Numbered from the stretch's first letter, positions 1 through 37,380 are shown. The stretch is DNA of 64,000 nt from Cinnamomum chago (GCA_038049695.1 CP142453.1:22918001-22982000), one strand, 5' to 3'. Notes: a model not told the origin generated them from the letters alone. Numbers and translations: made by a program.

Positions 1-732
1 TTGTTCTAGTGACCCTACAAAACTAATCATACTAAGTTGTAAAAAAAAAAAAAAACCAACAATGCTAACAATAATTATAATAATGATATATTATTATAAT
101 TCTCATTCATAGAAGAAAAGGACTTCCACCACATAATTGAGACCGATATTCAAACAATGTGGTAGTGCATAATGCTTGAACAAAACCAATAATCAATTTA
201 TTTATTATTTATTCATCACTAGTTCACCTAGACAAGAAATGGATGAGACCGCCCTCTGTGATCAGACATGAAAGCATGGCTGAGTCACATTCATGAGATG
301 TGTAATGCCTAATGTCTTTACAATTAGATTATCTTCCCTTTAAATTGGTGGCATGCACCTTACAGTTTACAGCCAGACTCCAGTTAGGATCAACCAATGG
401 AAGTACCTTCTGAAGGCATCTCGCAGGTGTCATGTGCCTTGTCTATTCAGATAAAATGATCCTACCTTCAATTGGCATCTAGCACCTGACAACTGAAGTA
501 AAGAGTCCACATTTAAAAGGCAAAACAAACTAACTATACAGGACCATTTTCTGGAGGCGTTTCCATCCTAAATAGGGCTCATCACGGGAATGGTCTGAAT
601 CAAAAACAGGGTAGCTCCACAGTACATTTTATAGAAAGGAAAGATCCAGTTTTATATTGTTGATTTCCCTGTACATACTCTCAAAATATTTCGTACGCAA
701 CCCTGATTGACACAAGCTGAACTGATACATAC
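1..732. other. FBL15 intron 15, left part
   Basis: AT-rich non-coding sequence on both strands. I looked for the missing terminal FBL15 exon and did not see it. No repeat ends recognised. Confidence 0.6.
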
Positions 733-24504
<23,772 letters not shown>

Positions 24505-24772
24505 GGCAGACCAAGAGACCAAAACCTCATGCGGAACTAAATCGAGATCGGGATAGAAACCCTAACAGAAAGATCAAAGGCGTGAGCTTTTTCAAAATTA
24601 TAAACCCTAGATCAAGAAAACCCCCCTTGCCGTGTACAGATCGGGTGCCAAAACCCTAACCCTAGAAACGAAATGGGGAAATCAAAGGCCCGCATGCAAA
24701 AAAAAAGGTGCTGTCTTTTTACTTCTTGGAATGCGGAAATGAGAGATGGGAATTCCGTTGTGGGGTTTTACC
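24505..24772 (-). promoter_or_regulatory. FBL15: Probable 5' UTR intron and proximal leader of FBL15
   Basis: A good donor (CCATTTCCAG/GTAAAAC, exon side ends at 24772) and a matching acceptor (CTTTCTGTTAG/GGTTTC, exon resumes at 24561) frame a 210-nt intron lying wholly in the leader. The upstream leader exon would be CT/GA-rich, running from 24772 toward about 24910. This is inferred from splice consensus only. Confidence 0.5.
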
Positions 24773-24935
24773 TGGAAATGGCCGGGGATTTGGAAAATGA
24801 AGAGATTGGAGAGATTTGGGAGATCTGAGATGTCATGTAATCTTTTTTCCCTCTCTGATTTCCGATCTAAAGCCTCTCTCTGTCTTGCTTTTTTTTTTCC
24901 TCTTCTTCGAAGTTGTTAGATCAGCGAAGGGGGTG

Positions 24936-24943
24936 TACTTATA
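24936..24943 (-). promoter_or_regulatory. Weak TATA-like box upstream of FBL15
   Basis: TATAAGTA on the minus strand, about 30 nt before a purine/pyrimidine-biased leader-like stretch. It is a plausible core promoter for the FBL15 transcript but a weak match. No other motif supports it. Confidence 0.3.
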
Positions 24944-24949
24944 CGGGCT

Positions 24950-26069
24950 GTCTGTTGGTCAGTGGGTAGCAGTCTCGTACGGGGAAAAATAATTTCCGGA
25001 GCTAAACAGTAAAGTTGATTTTGTGCACGGCGGGATCACAGGATGATTGTAGGGGCGCAACTTTAGTCGGACCCAGATCGGGTAATGGCTAAAATTCAGC
25101 CAGGTAAGGGATTTCGGATTGATAAGCTTTGGCTGGGTATTAGCACTTTGTTTCACATTGATAAACTCAGCCCAAACTAGACTTTTTGGTTGATCGGATT
25201 GAAAATGTCAAGCCAAATTAAACCTAGGTGGAAATGGGCAAAATCAAACTCTACTTTTGTAAATTTGGTTCAACATTTTGGTTGGATGGGAGTGCGGTTG
25301 GTCTAAATTGTGGTGAATTTAAGATGATAAAGTGGGTAAGCCCGTAATAACAGACTCCGCTCGAACTCACCTTAAAGGATGCATTTGTGCAAAAGTAGTT
25401 TCCTCAAAAAGGTGGTGGAAATATTGCAACTTCCATGCACATTTATTAAGTGCAAGGAACCGTGTCGACAAATCCTGTCATTTTAAGCCATTTTTTCCAC
25501 ACAAGAAGAAGATCTTGGAGTTTGACCTTGGGATGGGACTTATTTTGTCATTGTAGAGGAAAAATTGTTTCCTTTTTTCACAAATACTGTACAAATAACT
25601 TCTAAGGTAATGTTTGGCAACAATCGACGCAATGAATGCTCGCGATTTTCCTTACTCTCGTGTAAATCTCACGTTTAGTTTAACGTAAAAAATTATTAGG
25701 AGGACTCCTCGCATCATTGTTGGCAAATATTTCGCAAATCGGACCTCTTTCCTTTTGATTCTGTAATTATGTACACCCGACCAAAGGAGGATGAATAGTG
25801 CTTTGATGCTAAGATATAGGTACAGGTATTTTTACATTGGAAACCTAAGTATCGGCTTTTTTACTTTAGAAACTTATATTATGGAACCTATGATCTGATC
25901 AAAATCATTAATCACATCTAGAAGCTTCAGAACAACTAGGAAAAAAAAATCAGTTGTTGATTCATCATATATTTTGAAATAATTTGCAAAAAAGTCCATA
26001 TTATTTTATCATAATTTCCAGACTTCTGTGAGGCCCATTTGCAGAATAAAAAAGTTCAATATCTTTTAT
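24950..26069. other. Intergenic, no gene seen
   Basis: Contains a GGGTCGG-type repeat remnant at 25050-25330 and AT-rich sequence. No host exons recognised on either strand. Confidence 0.5.
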
Positions 26070-26373
26070 AGTGTTTGGATGTATAGTGAATTGGAGTAAA
26101 GTGACATGAAGCGTCAAATAAAGAGAGAATAAAATACAACGAGTTATGATATTCTTTTATTTTTAGTGGCTTGATAGGGAATATTTTTGAATTTTTGTGT
26201 AAAAATATATTCATTTTTTCTGTCATTTAGTGATATAAGGAAGTTGCTTTTGGACTTAAAAAAAAAAAGGAATAAAGGAATTTCAAAATTATGTGCTTCT
26301 GATATGATCCACCGTCTTTTCTTATCTAGATAATGGAGGCCTTACCTCAACTTACTTCACTTCGCCATACACG
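26070..26373 (+). mobile_element. MITE family A, copy 1
   Basis: About 304 bp beginning GTGTTTGGATGTATAGTGAA and ending CTTCGCCATACAC, with an AATAAAATACAACGAGTTATG core. The core and overall layout recur at 29323, 39028, 41453 and 50533, all in the same orientation. The ends carry an imperfect (T)GTTTGG inverted repeat. No coding capacity. Confidence 0.6.
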
Positions 26374-28104
26374 TAAGGTCTAAAATGGCTATGGAGTTAA
26401 ATTTTGCAATGTGATTTGACATGAATAATAAGAAAATAACAAAACAGAAATTAGTCATCAAAGATAGTGTCAACTAAGAGACCATAGAATAAGGAGCTAC
26501 AGCTGCCGAACCAATAAACTATAGGTCACCTTTTCTTTGCTTTGGAACCCCACTTTTTGGGTCCCACAAGATCCGAACCATTAATCATTATTAGAAGGTC
26601 CAAAGTGGCTATCATGTCAAATTCCATCCGTCAATCAATTAAGGATTTTGAGATATTTGTGAATAAGTCTATATTTTAAAATATTATTTTTTTATATTCT
26701 CGTGGGCCCAATTTATAAGATTTGAACCGTTCAATTTCTGTAGAGAGCCAATGACAGTTATGGGGTACTGAAAGATCAGCTATTAGTTCATTGCTTATTT
26801 TGAAAAAAGTGTAAAATATATATATATATATATATATATAACTATTGGATCACATATTCATAGAGGTAGGAATCCTCTTGTTTACCAATATTGGAACACT
26901 CTTTGAAATTCCTCTTTGTAGATATATTAGATCCAAGAGAACGAAGAATTCCTCTAAATAAAACATTCTTCTATGTTTTACCAAACTTCCCTAAAAGTAA
27001 AAATGGCTAACACTGGCAAATTGAGTCAGCAATTTCTACCCACAACCATTTTTTCCCCTTTATCCCCCATAGTGATGCTTCAAATTGATGACCACTCAGT
27101 GATCGATCACACGGTATCTGTGTGAATCTAAGGTACCATATTGGTTTTCAAATTTGAAAGTGTTACACAAACAAACTAAGGACTGTGATATGAGTCATAT
27201 TTTACTGTGCGACTTTGTTTCGCCCTTTCAGACATTGGATTGAATTTGAGCTAGACCTGTTGCCACCTGAGGTTCATGTGTGATCACAATTGGGTGGGCC
27301 AGCAACAGTGAAGATGCCCTTCTTTTGCTTTCCCACCAATTCGTAATTGAGATGTTTGTCATAATTACATTCCTGGCTGGATTACCTATCTTATGACTTG
27401 CTATTTTTGTCTCCTTTAATATATAATTTAAAGGGGGTTGAGGAAGATTTCATGATTGCAATAGAGATAGTTTCCTTAACCTCTTCAAAAGAGGCCACCG
27501 ACATCCAATCCCCATGACTTGCAATGTCATCCTCTCTGATCCGTGCAAAAGAAAATAACAGACAGGATAAATTTTTCTTCTCTTTGGTGGGGAAAATAGA
27601 GTAGAGACATGTCTCAAAGTTTGTAAATCCAACTATTTATCAGATGCTAAAAGACCGTGATCTAGACATCTACATAATGTCAAGCCCAACAATGTTTCTG
27701 TTTGGGTAATTCACTTGTGAATTAAAGTAAAAGATCCATTTAAAAGAAAATAAGAAGAAGGATGGTCATATCAAAAAGTACAAGTTTTTTATAAAAAAGA
27801 AATTAAAAAAATATTTTTCTCTTCCCACTAAATTACACAAGGCATCTTCTTTTTATCAAAATAGTAAAAAAAGTTTCTTTTCTTGGCACAAATTGACAAA
27901 AGTGGAGAAGGTGAATTTTGAAAAATTATAATTTTTAATATGACCCCTCTTTTTTTTCTGTATTTTTTCTTTTGATTTGACCATTTCATTTCACCCCTCA
28001 TCCAAAGTAACTGACTTTATCATTTTTGGTAAGGTATAGCAATGGCCCTTGGTAGATCCTTTTTGTTTAAACTTCTATTGCAAACACAAAAAATAAATAA
28101 TATA

Positions 28105-28210
28105 AAATCTGCTGTTGCATTATGTGACATATAACAGTATCAACGGTCAGATACAGGATCCGTTGTTGCATCATGTGACATATAGCTGTATCAACGGTCA
28201 GAAATAGGTT
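28105..28210 (+). repeat. Tandem duplication of about 52 bp
   Basis: Two units share GTTGCATNATGTGACATATA and CAGTATCAACGGTCAGA-like wording (CTGTATCAACGGTCAGA in unit 2), with few differences. Confidence 0.85.
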
Positions 28211-28779
28211 CAACACAATTGGTGCCAAATCTCACAATTGACCCACTGCCATCACCTCCATCCATTTTAATCAGTGGGGTTTAACCTCAGCCACACTACA
28301 CTGCCTTCTCCAGACCCTCCCAACATGCCAGACTGCCAGTCCCATGTTTCAAGCTAGTGTTACAGGGGAGCCATGAAATTATACTACATAGTGCCCAAAA
28401 CTCTCTCCATCAACAGATATCGCCTTCATTTGGCTGGTCCTGGCCCAGACAGCATCATGCCAGCAATTCTATCAATCAAAATGATGGTTGAATGCAAAAG
28501 TTGGGTCAAATTAAGATGCAAATGGGTAAAAAGTTGCCAAACAGGATAATCTTTAGGCTAACAAGTGTTTTTTTTTTTTTTTTCCTTTCTTCTGAATTGG
28601 TCAAGTTGTGCATTGGGTTTGAGTAAGTCCGCCAGGGGCCAGATTGCTGAGGCATACCAAACTCGATATTTATACAGAAATTTGTGTGAGGTATTAGACG
28701 TATTAGCACCTTGGTATCACACAAATGTCAACGATCGATCGCTGGTAACTTAGATTGATAGTATCACTCCTCGTAAGTA

Positions 28780-28985
28780 GGCCAACCTCACCAAAAAATA
28801 AATAAAAATAAGCCACTGCTTGTGTGTGGCTCATCGGGTGTCCAAACCTTGCAGATAATGAGGGAGGATTTTCCCTCGTCACTATATTAGTGTAGAAACT
28901 CTGAAGAAAGCGAGGGATGCAAGTGGATTCGAATTGAGATTGTCTGACCCCAGGAAAGTGCAACTCAGCTATTTCGAACCTATAT
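28780..28985 (-). mobile_element. tRNA-derived SINE
   Basis: Minus strand: TAGCTGAGTTGC (A box, 11 of 12 consensus positions), then AATTCGAATCC (B box-like) about 35 nt on, a roughly 120-nt body, and an A/T-rich tail (TTTATTTTTATTTATT). Length near 200 bp suits a plant SINE. Target duplication not identified. Confidence 0.5.
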
Positions 28986-29322
28986 CAAGTTGGATAACTG
29001 GATATGCAAATGGATCCATCTCAAGTTCCATGTCCATTACCTAACATATTGGTTTCAGATATATGTCTGCACAAGGACCAACAATTTTGCTCAGATTGGG
29101 TTGCGATTGGTTGTTAGTGAAGTGGGGCGAGCCCACTTGGCCTTTCAACCCATTCCACTTTAGGTCCGATCCAGCCAGTTTTGGCCCATGGGCAACTTCT
29201 TGGACTAAATTTAAGCATGTTTAATAAGTGAGCCAGATTTAGCTTCTATCCTAGAGTTTTGTGAACCCAGTTTGGTCCTGTCCTGGAGCTTGCTCCGTAC
29301 AGGCTCTTTGCTAACTAGACTA

Positions 29323-29634
29323 GGCTGTTTGGGAAACTTACTAATAGAGTGAATTTAAGTAAATATTATTGTGAAGAAATAATAAAATACAAGCGAGTTA
29401 TGATCGTATTTTATTTTTAGTTGTTTAGTATGAAATATTTTTAACTTCTTATATAGAAATGAGAAGGTTTTTTGTCTTTTATTGTATTAGGGAGGTTGTT
29501 TTTTTACCTTTTTTTTTTTTTAAATGACGGGAATTTTGAATTTAAAGTGCTTTTGATGTGATTTTTTTATATATAGAAATGGGGCATTTATTTCACTTGA
29601 CTTTATTAGTACTCAGTAGAGTTGCCAAACAAGC
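29323..29634 (+). mobile_element. MITE family A, copy 2
   Basis: Begins GGCTGTTTGGGAAAC and ends GTTGCCAAACAAGC, so TGTTTGG/CCAAACA form the terminal repeat. Core ATAAAATACAAGCGAGTTATG. About 310 bp, one of the best-preserved copies. Confidence 0.65.
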
Positions 29635-30189
29635 AAGGAGAGGAGATGATGAAGTTGATGGTGTGGAAATTAAGGATAATAGAAAATCTTCAAAGAGGAA
29701 ATGAAATATTTATATTTCACTAGGCTCGATTGATTTCGGTCATGATGGAATTGGATGCATGAGAATTTATAGCAAATAAGGCTTTGCAAGAGGAGTATTA
29801 GAAAGGTGAGAGTAAAAGGTGTGAAAAAGAAAATTGTAGATGAAGCCATTTTTTCTCGATCTAATGGGCTGAGTACTCATTTCTTACAAGAGGATCGGTT
29901 ATTTGATGGCCCCTCCCTTTTCATCTCTATGCACTTGTAGCATCCAAAGTAGCTGCTTAGAAAACTAAGAATTCAACACCGGATAAGCAATTAAACACTA
30001 AAAATTTTAAGAAGCAAAGACAGCTAAAAATAAAAGTTTATAAGGTCATAGTTAATAACTTTGGTTCAATGTTTGTTTGAAAGCAACTACTCGAAAAATT
30101 TTCTCTAGAAATTTTTAAATAGACTCAAATTCTTGTGGATGACAATGCCAATGGAAGTCAAAAGTAATAATAAAAGAATACCATTGGAA

Positions 30190-30345
30190 ATTTAAAATGT
30201 CAATTCTGAAAAAAAAAAAAAAAGTGCAATCCGAAGCACTCAAAAGTTTTTTTTTTTTTTCTTTCCTGCAAGGGGATTCCCTTGGTATTTGACTTGATGG
30301 GGCTAACTCCCGAGTGCACGCATGACCCCGCAACTCAGCGCTCCA
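30190..30345 (-). mobile_element. SINE-like remnant with poly-A tail
   Basis: On the minus strand a tRNA-head-like GCGCTGAGTTGCGGGGTCA precedes about 100 nt ending in an A-run of 15. Weaker head than the neighbouring SINEs. Confidence 0.3.
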
Positions 30346-30355
30346 GGTAATATAA

Positions 30356-30760
30356 AATGAGTGTCAAACATGCGATATAAGAAGAAAAACCATGCCATAT
30401 GCCAACTAACCAACACCCAAGTAGGTGTAGAGAATTTAAATCTTTTTTCTTTTTATTTTTTATAACAGAGGGTATTCAAGCCCTTTGGGCCGGACTACTC
30501 TCTATAGTGCCTAAGGAAATTTGAATTACGCAAACGCACGCCTTGTACAAATGCATGCCTTATACATGTCAAACATATGATGTAGGAAGAAAAGTCATGC
30601 CTTATGCCAACTAACCAACACCCAAGTAGATATAGAGAATTTGATTTTTTTTTCCTTTTTCCATAACGGAGGATGACCCTATCCTTTGCCCTGGACTAAT
30701 CCCTACCGTGCCCAATGGAATTTGAATTATGCAAACCCATGCCTTGTACAACTGCATGGC
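30356..30760 (-). repeat. Two-copy tandem repeat, period about 206 bp, carrying SINE 3' halves
   Basis: Units near 30356-30562 and 30563-30760 share GCCAACTAACCAACACCCAA, AGAAGAAAAANCATGCC-type wording and an end reading, on the minus strand, CACGGTAGGGATTAGTCCAG. That end resembles the CCCGTAGGGATTATTCT body of the SINEs at 37384 and 39268. The repeat is therefore a tandemly duplicated segment containing a SINE 3' part. Confidence 0.6.
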
Positions 30761-32173
30761 TTATGCTAACAAAAGATGTTGATTGTTGCCATTTTAGAAT
30801 TTGGAATTCTCTCTATACATAATGTGGAGATGTTAGGACAAAGCCTTTGAAATATTCAGATTAATTATTAAAAAAGATCATTTAAGCCCTCAGAAAATAT
30901 TTTATAAATGATTTTTTATTTACACTCAACAGATTTCCTGAAAAAAAAAAAACAATAATAAGAACATCACTTCCCAAGAAGAATGACATTATATATATGT
31001 CAGTGTATGTGGATGTGGTATGAATAGTCGCATTCAAGGTACATGTGGGTTGGACTGATGAACAGGGGAGCCTCATCACCCCCTTCTGTTTAAATGCCAG
31101 GATGATGCACTCATTGCACACAAACATGGGCAACTGGCTTACAATCACCAGGTGGATTTTCATATGGACCGACCACCAAGGAAACATCTGACTAGTGGAA
31201 TGATCTTAGCCTTCCCACATAAGATTAGCAGTAGAACCCTTGCCAATTATCATGATGAATGGGAAAGAGTCCATGCATTACATATATAGACACAATCATC
31301 TTTGCACCCAGTTGTCTACCAGGGTTGAGGGAGCAAATTGCCCATTGTCAGATTTACCACAAAAGTAAACGGGAGCAGGGCATGTAAGGTTGCCAAACAA
31401 CAACCAACTCAGTGTGGGACATAAGATTGAAACTTGCTCTGTGGATTAACATTTCTTAAAGATTCTCCAACTAACACAAGTTGATGGTTGACATAAAACA
31501 CAGCTAGGAATAACGAAAGTTAAGACTTCTGTTTAAAGGGAAATGAACGGTCAGAGAACGAATCATATATTCTTAATCCATCACTGTAGGTCCCTATCCA
31601 TTTTTAATCGGTTTAGTTTCAGAAAAGCAAGAATAAAACAAGATTGTATTGTAATTCTATTCTCGCTGTCTTTATTTCTTAATTTATAATTTTAGTTACT
31701 TCTAAAACACCCGAAGAATTTTTTTTTTTTTTTTTTGTTTGTGTGTGTGTGTATTTTCAAAGACAGGGTGTTACAACGAGTTTGCTAAATTTTTATGCTC
31801 ACGAACGTTTTTTTTTTTTTTTTTGCTGCAACGGATTCAAGCCGTTTCTCAAGATTGCGCCAAACCAACGTTCCTAATCCTCATTTTTTGTGTAGTGATT
31901 TATTTTTTTATGTTTTTTACAATTTATGAAACCTTGAAAATGATTAATATGTAAACTAACTAGATTCAAACTTTGATCATATGAGTGTTACTTATTCTAA
32001 TTGGCTTGCATGGCATGATCCACATCATTTTTTTATTATTCATAATATGACTTATGCCTACTAACTCAAGATTGTAATAATGAGCAGTTTCCACTCTGCC
32101 ACGAGCTTTTTTCAACTAATATTCATTCCGATAATAAGCGTATTAACCCTTCAATTGATTAAGCCAGAGTAGG
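30761..32173. other. Intergenic, no gene seen
   Basis: AT-rich sequence with long T-runs at 31720-31738 and 31809-31825 that may be reverse-orientation poly-A tails. No exons or element ends recognised. Confidence 0.5.
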
Positions 32174-35100
32174 TGTAGCGCCCCAATTCCAGATATCGAG
32201 AAAGTCATTAAAATATCCGAAGTTGGCACGCTACTTCCCAGAAAGTCCGAGAACTTTCAAGATCATAGGTCCGCAGTATGGTCAAATTTATAACTTTTTA
32301 AACGATATAAGATTAACAGTTAATAATGCGGAAGCATGTGAATATAGCAGAAGCAATGATAAGGTATCATAAAACTGTAACAAATGTAGCAGGGTTGAAA
32401 TTCAGTCTAAATGTCAAAGTTATAAAGAGTTATTACATTTTTCACCCTGCTCACTACAAGAGACACTCAAAATCCCAAAATAAATAACTCTCACACTCCA
32501 AGTGTTGGCTCTCCATATTCCAGCACGACCTCATGGTCTACTGGTCCCCATTCGTAGTCTCCTACTACAGGTGTCTCTACTAACGCGAGCGCGCCGTCAT
32601 CGGGATTGGAGTCGAAACCTAAGCACTAAGAATGAGTCAGATTTAATGAGCTGGCAAGTCACATTATACAAATAACATAGGATATACGTATAAAAAAAGT
32701 ATAGACAATTATACGATTTAAGAGATTATCAAGATACATGATGTAGGCAGTTAAGCAAGATAAGCATTCAGAATCGGGATAAACATGTTATCTAGTCTAA
32801 CACAATATGACACATTCACACAAGCTGGATACCGCGAGATATTATGCCACGGCCCTCCCATACTGAACACAGTCGCGGCGGGGAATTTCACTAGTGCCGG
32901 AGAATGACTAACCCTGCAAATCACACTCAACAGTCTCACCACACTCATCACTCGGGGAGACTGGATTAGGCATCACACCATCCGTCTAAAACATAGCTCA
33001 TTCAACACTCATAAATAGCTCCTACCAGTGATGATCAGTCCAAAGGCTGAGCTTAGAACAATTGAGTGAATGCCTATGCCGACTTGAGAAAACATTAAAG
33101 GTTTGTGTCTGTCTAGGCTTTGCCTTATTTGAACAAGGTCTTAACAAGGTCTCTAAGAGGTTCAAGTATCAATTTAGTCCATGAATTACAATCCAAGTCC
33201 AAGTCCACTCGTTGGATCCTTATCAAGGCCCATCATGTACATGGCCTGGTCTAAAACAGTCTAAACGAGGTAACAAATCTGTTTCCAATGATAAACAGTA
33301 TATACTCATCCAAAATGAGTTATAAGTCCAATATAATTCACCTCACCAATCTAAGGGTATACACATCCATACTTAGGCCATAAAAGGGTATGTCTAGCCA
33401 CAGACATGGGTCATTGTTTTCCAAATTATACTATCAGGTCACCTCTAAGTAGTCCTGCGATCAGATCATCCATTTTCCATTTTAATTACAGTTATAAACT
33501 ATAGCAAGGACATAAGAGTGATAGTGATAAGATAAGTGAAGTAAGAACTTTCAGTACAATAATCAATAGGGAAATATCAATAATCCAACCTAGGTAATGG
33601 TCCACATTCGGGTTTGGGTTTATCTCAGGTAATTTGATCTCTAAATGGAGTCTCAGATGCCAATGGATACTATGTTTGGTGCTCCTGAAGTTACAGGCAT
33701 CATTGGCAACGTTCAAGCATCGAATTATCGTAGATTATACAACCAAGACCATATTTAGTAGTCCCCACGAGTTAAGGTTGAGTCATACAATTGACTCATA
33801 CTTGGCACATCAATAGAACTCCATTTGGATGGTCAATGGACCCCACAAACGATCCCAACCTCAAAATGTGAAAACTGAAACATCACTGTATGTAGTGTCC
33901 TCGATCGACCTAGCACATGGCTCGGTCGACCGAGTATACTGGTATGTCAAGATGTTGATTCTCAGGTCAACCTCTGCGCAGTGTGCTCGGTCAACCTCCT
34001 GGCCTGGTCGGTTGACCGATGAAATATGGGATCAAGCACCTGGCAGGCAATGTCCTGATTTCAAGAGTTCTACGTGTGTCCGATCGACCTCATAGCCTAG
34101 GCGGTCGACCATACATACAGTAAACCTGTATGAATTAGATGTCCTAGCTCTCAGTCCAATCCTGAGTTTCCTTTGTGCCCGGTCAACCTGAAAAAAGGTC
34201 AGGTCGACTGCACACACTGAATTCTGGGTCCGAGGCAAAAATCCAACTCTTAGTTATTTCCTGCAGAACCAATGTCATCGGTCGACCTGGCACAGGACTC
34301 GGTCGACCAAGTATACAGGGCTAAGAAACCTGTAGAAAAATAACTGAGACTTAGTTTCTTCCCAATACAATGTCTTCGGTCAACCTCCCGGAAGGCTGGT
34401 CGACCGAGTACACGTACGTCTACAGAACTTCCATAATTTTGGATTTCTTCTCATTCAATCCAATTTTCCACCAAACCTTATCCAATCTCATCCAAACACC
34501 ACATGACCATCATAAAACACGAAAAACATTTCAATGCACAGTCATCCATCATCAAATGGGCCATTGATCTTTCAAATGAGATAACTCATCCATCAATGGC
34601 CATAAATCCATGAAACTAAGCTCAAATGGTAGATCTAACATAATTTCAACAATTCAATTGAAAATTACAAAATCAAAAGAGAAGAATATATGCATTCTAT
34701 GCTAAATAGGTATATTACACTTGCATTGATCAAATTGTAAGATTGTAGAAAGAGAAAAGAGATATCCAAGCTATAAAATGAAATCCCAAGCTCCTATAAT
34801 CTCCAAATACACCAAACAGCCCCAAAACTCAGATCTATAAAGATCTCTAACTCCTACACCCACATCCACAAGAGAATTGCTGTAAGGAAGAAGATCTAGA
34901 GAGAGAAAGGAAGAAATCTAAGGAAATAGAACTAGATGAAGAAGAATACCTTGACTGGAAGGAAAAGAAGATATTAGAAAGAAGAAAGACCTCCTTAAGA
35001 TAGGCAGTAGCTGTAGCTTGTAGTAGATGACCTTCTTCTTCTTGTTTGGGTTCCAGATCTAGGGTTTTAAAGAGAGAGAGAGAGAGAAGAGATGGGAGAA

Positions 35101-37380
35101 TTGGAGGGAAATGAGAGAGGGAATTGTATCTAAAGTGTGTGATAGGGATGAATGCAGTATATATAGGTTGGGGTTTGGGCTAGGTACAATAATACCCTTT
35201 TTGTTAACATAGGATTAGGATTAGAGTCATGGGTAGTTTGGTCTTTAAGTGGGAATTTAGAAGCTTTTCAAGTGGATTAACCCTTATAGTAATTACTAAT
35301 TACTAGCTAGGGCCTCTAGCAAATTAACTAACTCAAAATTATAAAAGATATCATATTAACTCTATAAATTACAACAAAGGCCTAATTAGAGAAAAATATC
35401 TATCTACCCTTACTAACCCCTAATAAATAGTATGATTAGTTATAATGAACTATTAAATGGTATTCAATCAAAAAGTGAGGGTCCACAAGAGGTGGGGCCT
35501 CACATCACTCCATCCTTCAGAACATTTGGTCCCCAAATGTAAAAACAAAGTAAGAGTCTACCTGCCGCAGAAGATGCGGGTAATCCTTCATCACCTGATC
35601 ATGCAACTCCCACGTAGCCTTTTCTGGAGTGTGATGCTCCAACTGAACTTTCACCCACTGAATGGTTCGGTTCCGGAGCACCTGTTCCTTGGTGTCGATG
35701 ACAGCAACTGGTATGGCGACGTATGAAGCATCTGGCTGAATATCGAGTAGCTGGTAGTATAGAATATGCATAGGATCCTCCGCACCCTTCTTTAGCATAG
35801 AGGTATGAAAGGCATCATGCACTCCCGATAACTCTGGTGGTAGCTGGAGCTTGTAGGCGACATCTCCAATTCTGGACCTAATCTCGAACGGTCCAACATA
35901 TCTTCGCGCTAACTTGCCATTCTCACCGAATCTGAGGGTACTTCTGGTTGGGGAAACTTTCAAGAATACCATGTCTCCCTTTATTTGGAACTTGAGAGGT
36001 CTGCGCCGATTGTCTACATAGTTCTTCTGTCGGCTGCGACTGATCTTCATGTTCTCAACTATCTACCGAACCTTCTCGCTGGTGTTGTTGACAATAAATG
36101 GTCCATGGAAACTCCTGACACCAACTTCTTCCCAACAGACTGGGGTTTTGCATATTCTGCCGTACAAAGCCTTGAAAGGTGTCATCTTGATGCTCGAATG
36201 GTAGCTGTTTGTTGTAGGCAAATTCACAAAGTGGCAAATAATCTTTCCAGATCTCTTTGTAGTCAAAGACACAAGCTCTCAACAAGTCTTCTAGTATCTG
36301 GTTGGTGCGTTCGGTCTGCCCATCTGTCTAAGGATGATAAGCGGCGCTGAAACTCAACTTGGTTGACAAAGCTTGCTGTAGACTCTCCCAGAAATGTGAA
36401 ATGAAACACGGGTCTCTGTTTGAAACAATCGAAGGTAGAACTCTGTGCAAAGAAACAATTCTGTCCACATACAGCTTAGCAATGACGTCAAGTCTTACTT
36501 TCATCGAAATTGGTAAGAGATGAGCGGACTTAGTCAGTCGGTCCACAACCACCCAAATGCCATCGCTGCGTCTCCTGGTGTCTGGAAGTCCTGCAATGAA
36601 GTCCATGGTAATGTGCTCCCACTTCCACTGGGGTATATCGAGCTGGTGAAGTAGTCCTGGCGGCTTCTGGTGTTCGACCTTGATTTGCTGACACGTCAAG
36701 CATCTGGAGACATAGCCTGCAATCTCTTTCTTCATGTTGTTTCACCAGTAGTAGCTTCTCAGGTTTTGATACATCTCGGTGCTGCGGGGGTGAATCGAGT
36801 ATCTGCTATGGTGCGCATCTACTAAGATCTCGTCCTTCAACTCCTGGATATCTAGCACGCACAATCTATCCTGATAGTAGAGAACTCAATCAATTAGTTT
36901 GAGCTATGGCCTCTGGTCAATCTGCTCGATCATTCTGACAAGCTGAGGATCGTTGCATTAACTGTCCTTGACCTTTCCTAGTAACTCTGGTTCTCATGCG
37001 AACATGGTAGCAAACATGACTTTCTCACTGAGCGGCTAAAAATGGGCATTTAAGCCACTGAAGACATCGGTCCACACACCCTCTGCTACTAGAAAACTAC
37101 CAAGAGCGGCCTTCCTGCTCAGAGCATTTGCTTCGACATTCGTCTTATCCGAATGGTATTTGATAGGGAAGTCGTAATCCTTGATGTACTCCATCAATCT
37201 CCTTTGTTGGTTGTTGAGGTCACTCTAAGTGAACAGGTACTGCAAGCTGCGATTGTCTGAATGCACTTCGAATTTCTCCCCATAGAGGTAGTGCCGCCAT
37301 AGTTTTAATGCAAAAAGGACCGCTGCTAGCTCCAAGTCGTGCGTAACGTACTTATTCTCGTGCTCTTTCAGTTGGCATGA
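32174..37380 (-). mobile_element. Ty3/gypsy chromovirus-like fossil, 3' part only
   Basis: Minus-strand fragment of a Del/Tekay-like element: part of RNase H (about 37200-37380), integrase (about 36000-36750, including a PWKWEHITMDFI-type core), a chromodomain-like end near 35520-35760, a purine tract beside 35505, and a 3.3-kb 3' LTR (32174-35504) running TGTGAGGCCCC to GGGGCGCTACA in element sense. The gag region, primer site and 5' LTR are absent, and the right end stops abruptly beside a SINE. The coding part is broken, with several interruptions. With one LTR there is no internal age estimate; it looks old. Confidence 0.8.
33890..34420. repeat. Six-copy array of paired GTCGACC arms inside the gypsy LTR
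   Basis: Six degenerate units spaced about 95-100 bp each carry two facing GGTCGACC/GGTCAACC motifs about 15-25 bp apart: near 33903, 33988, 34081, 34180, 34278 and 34377. The clearest are CGGTCGACCTGGCACAGGAC with TCGGTCGACC, and TCGGTCGACCGAG. GGTCGACC is itself palindromic, so each unit can form a small hairpin. Confidence 0.75.

Noticed and set aside
361-600. Terminal FBL15 exon in the left edge
   Set aside because: Minus-strand reading shows no LRR or PSLKR-type tail; the exon is probably outside the window.
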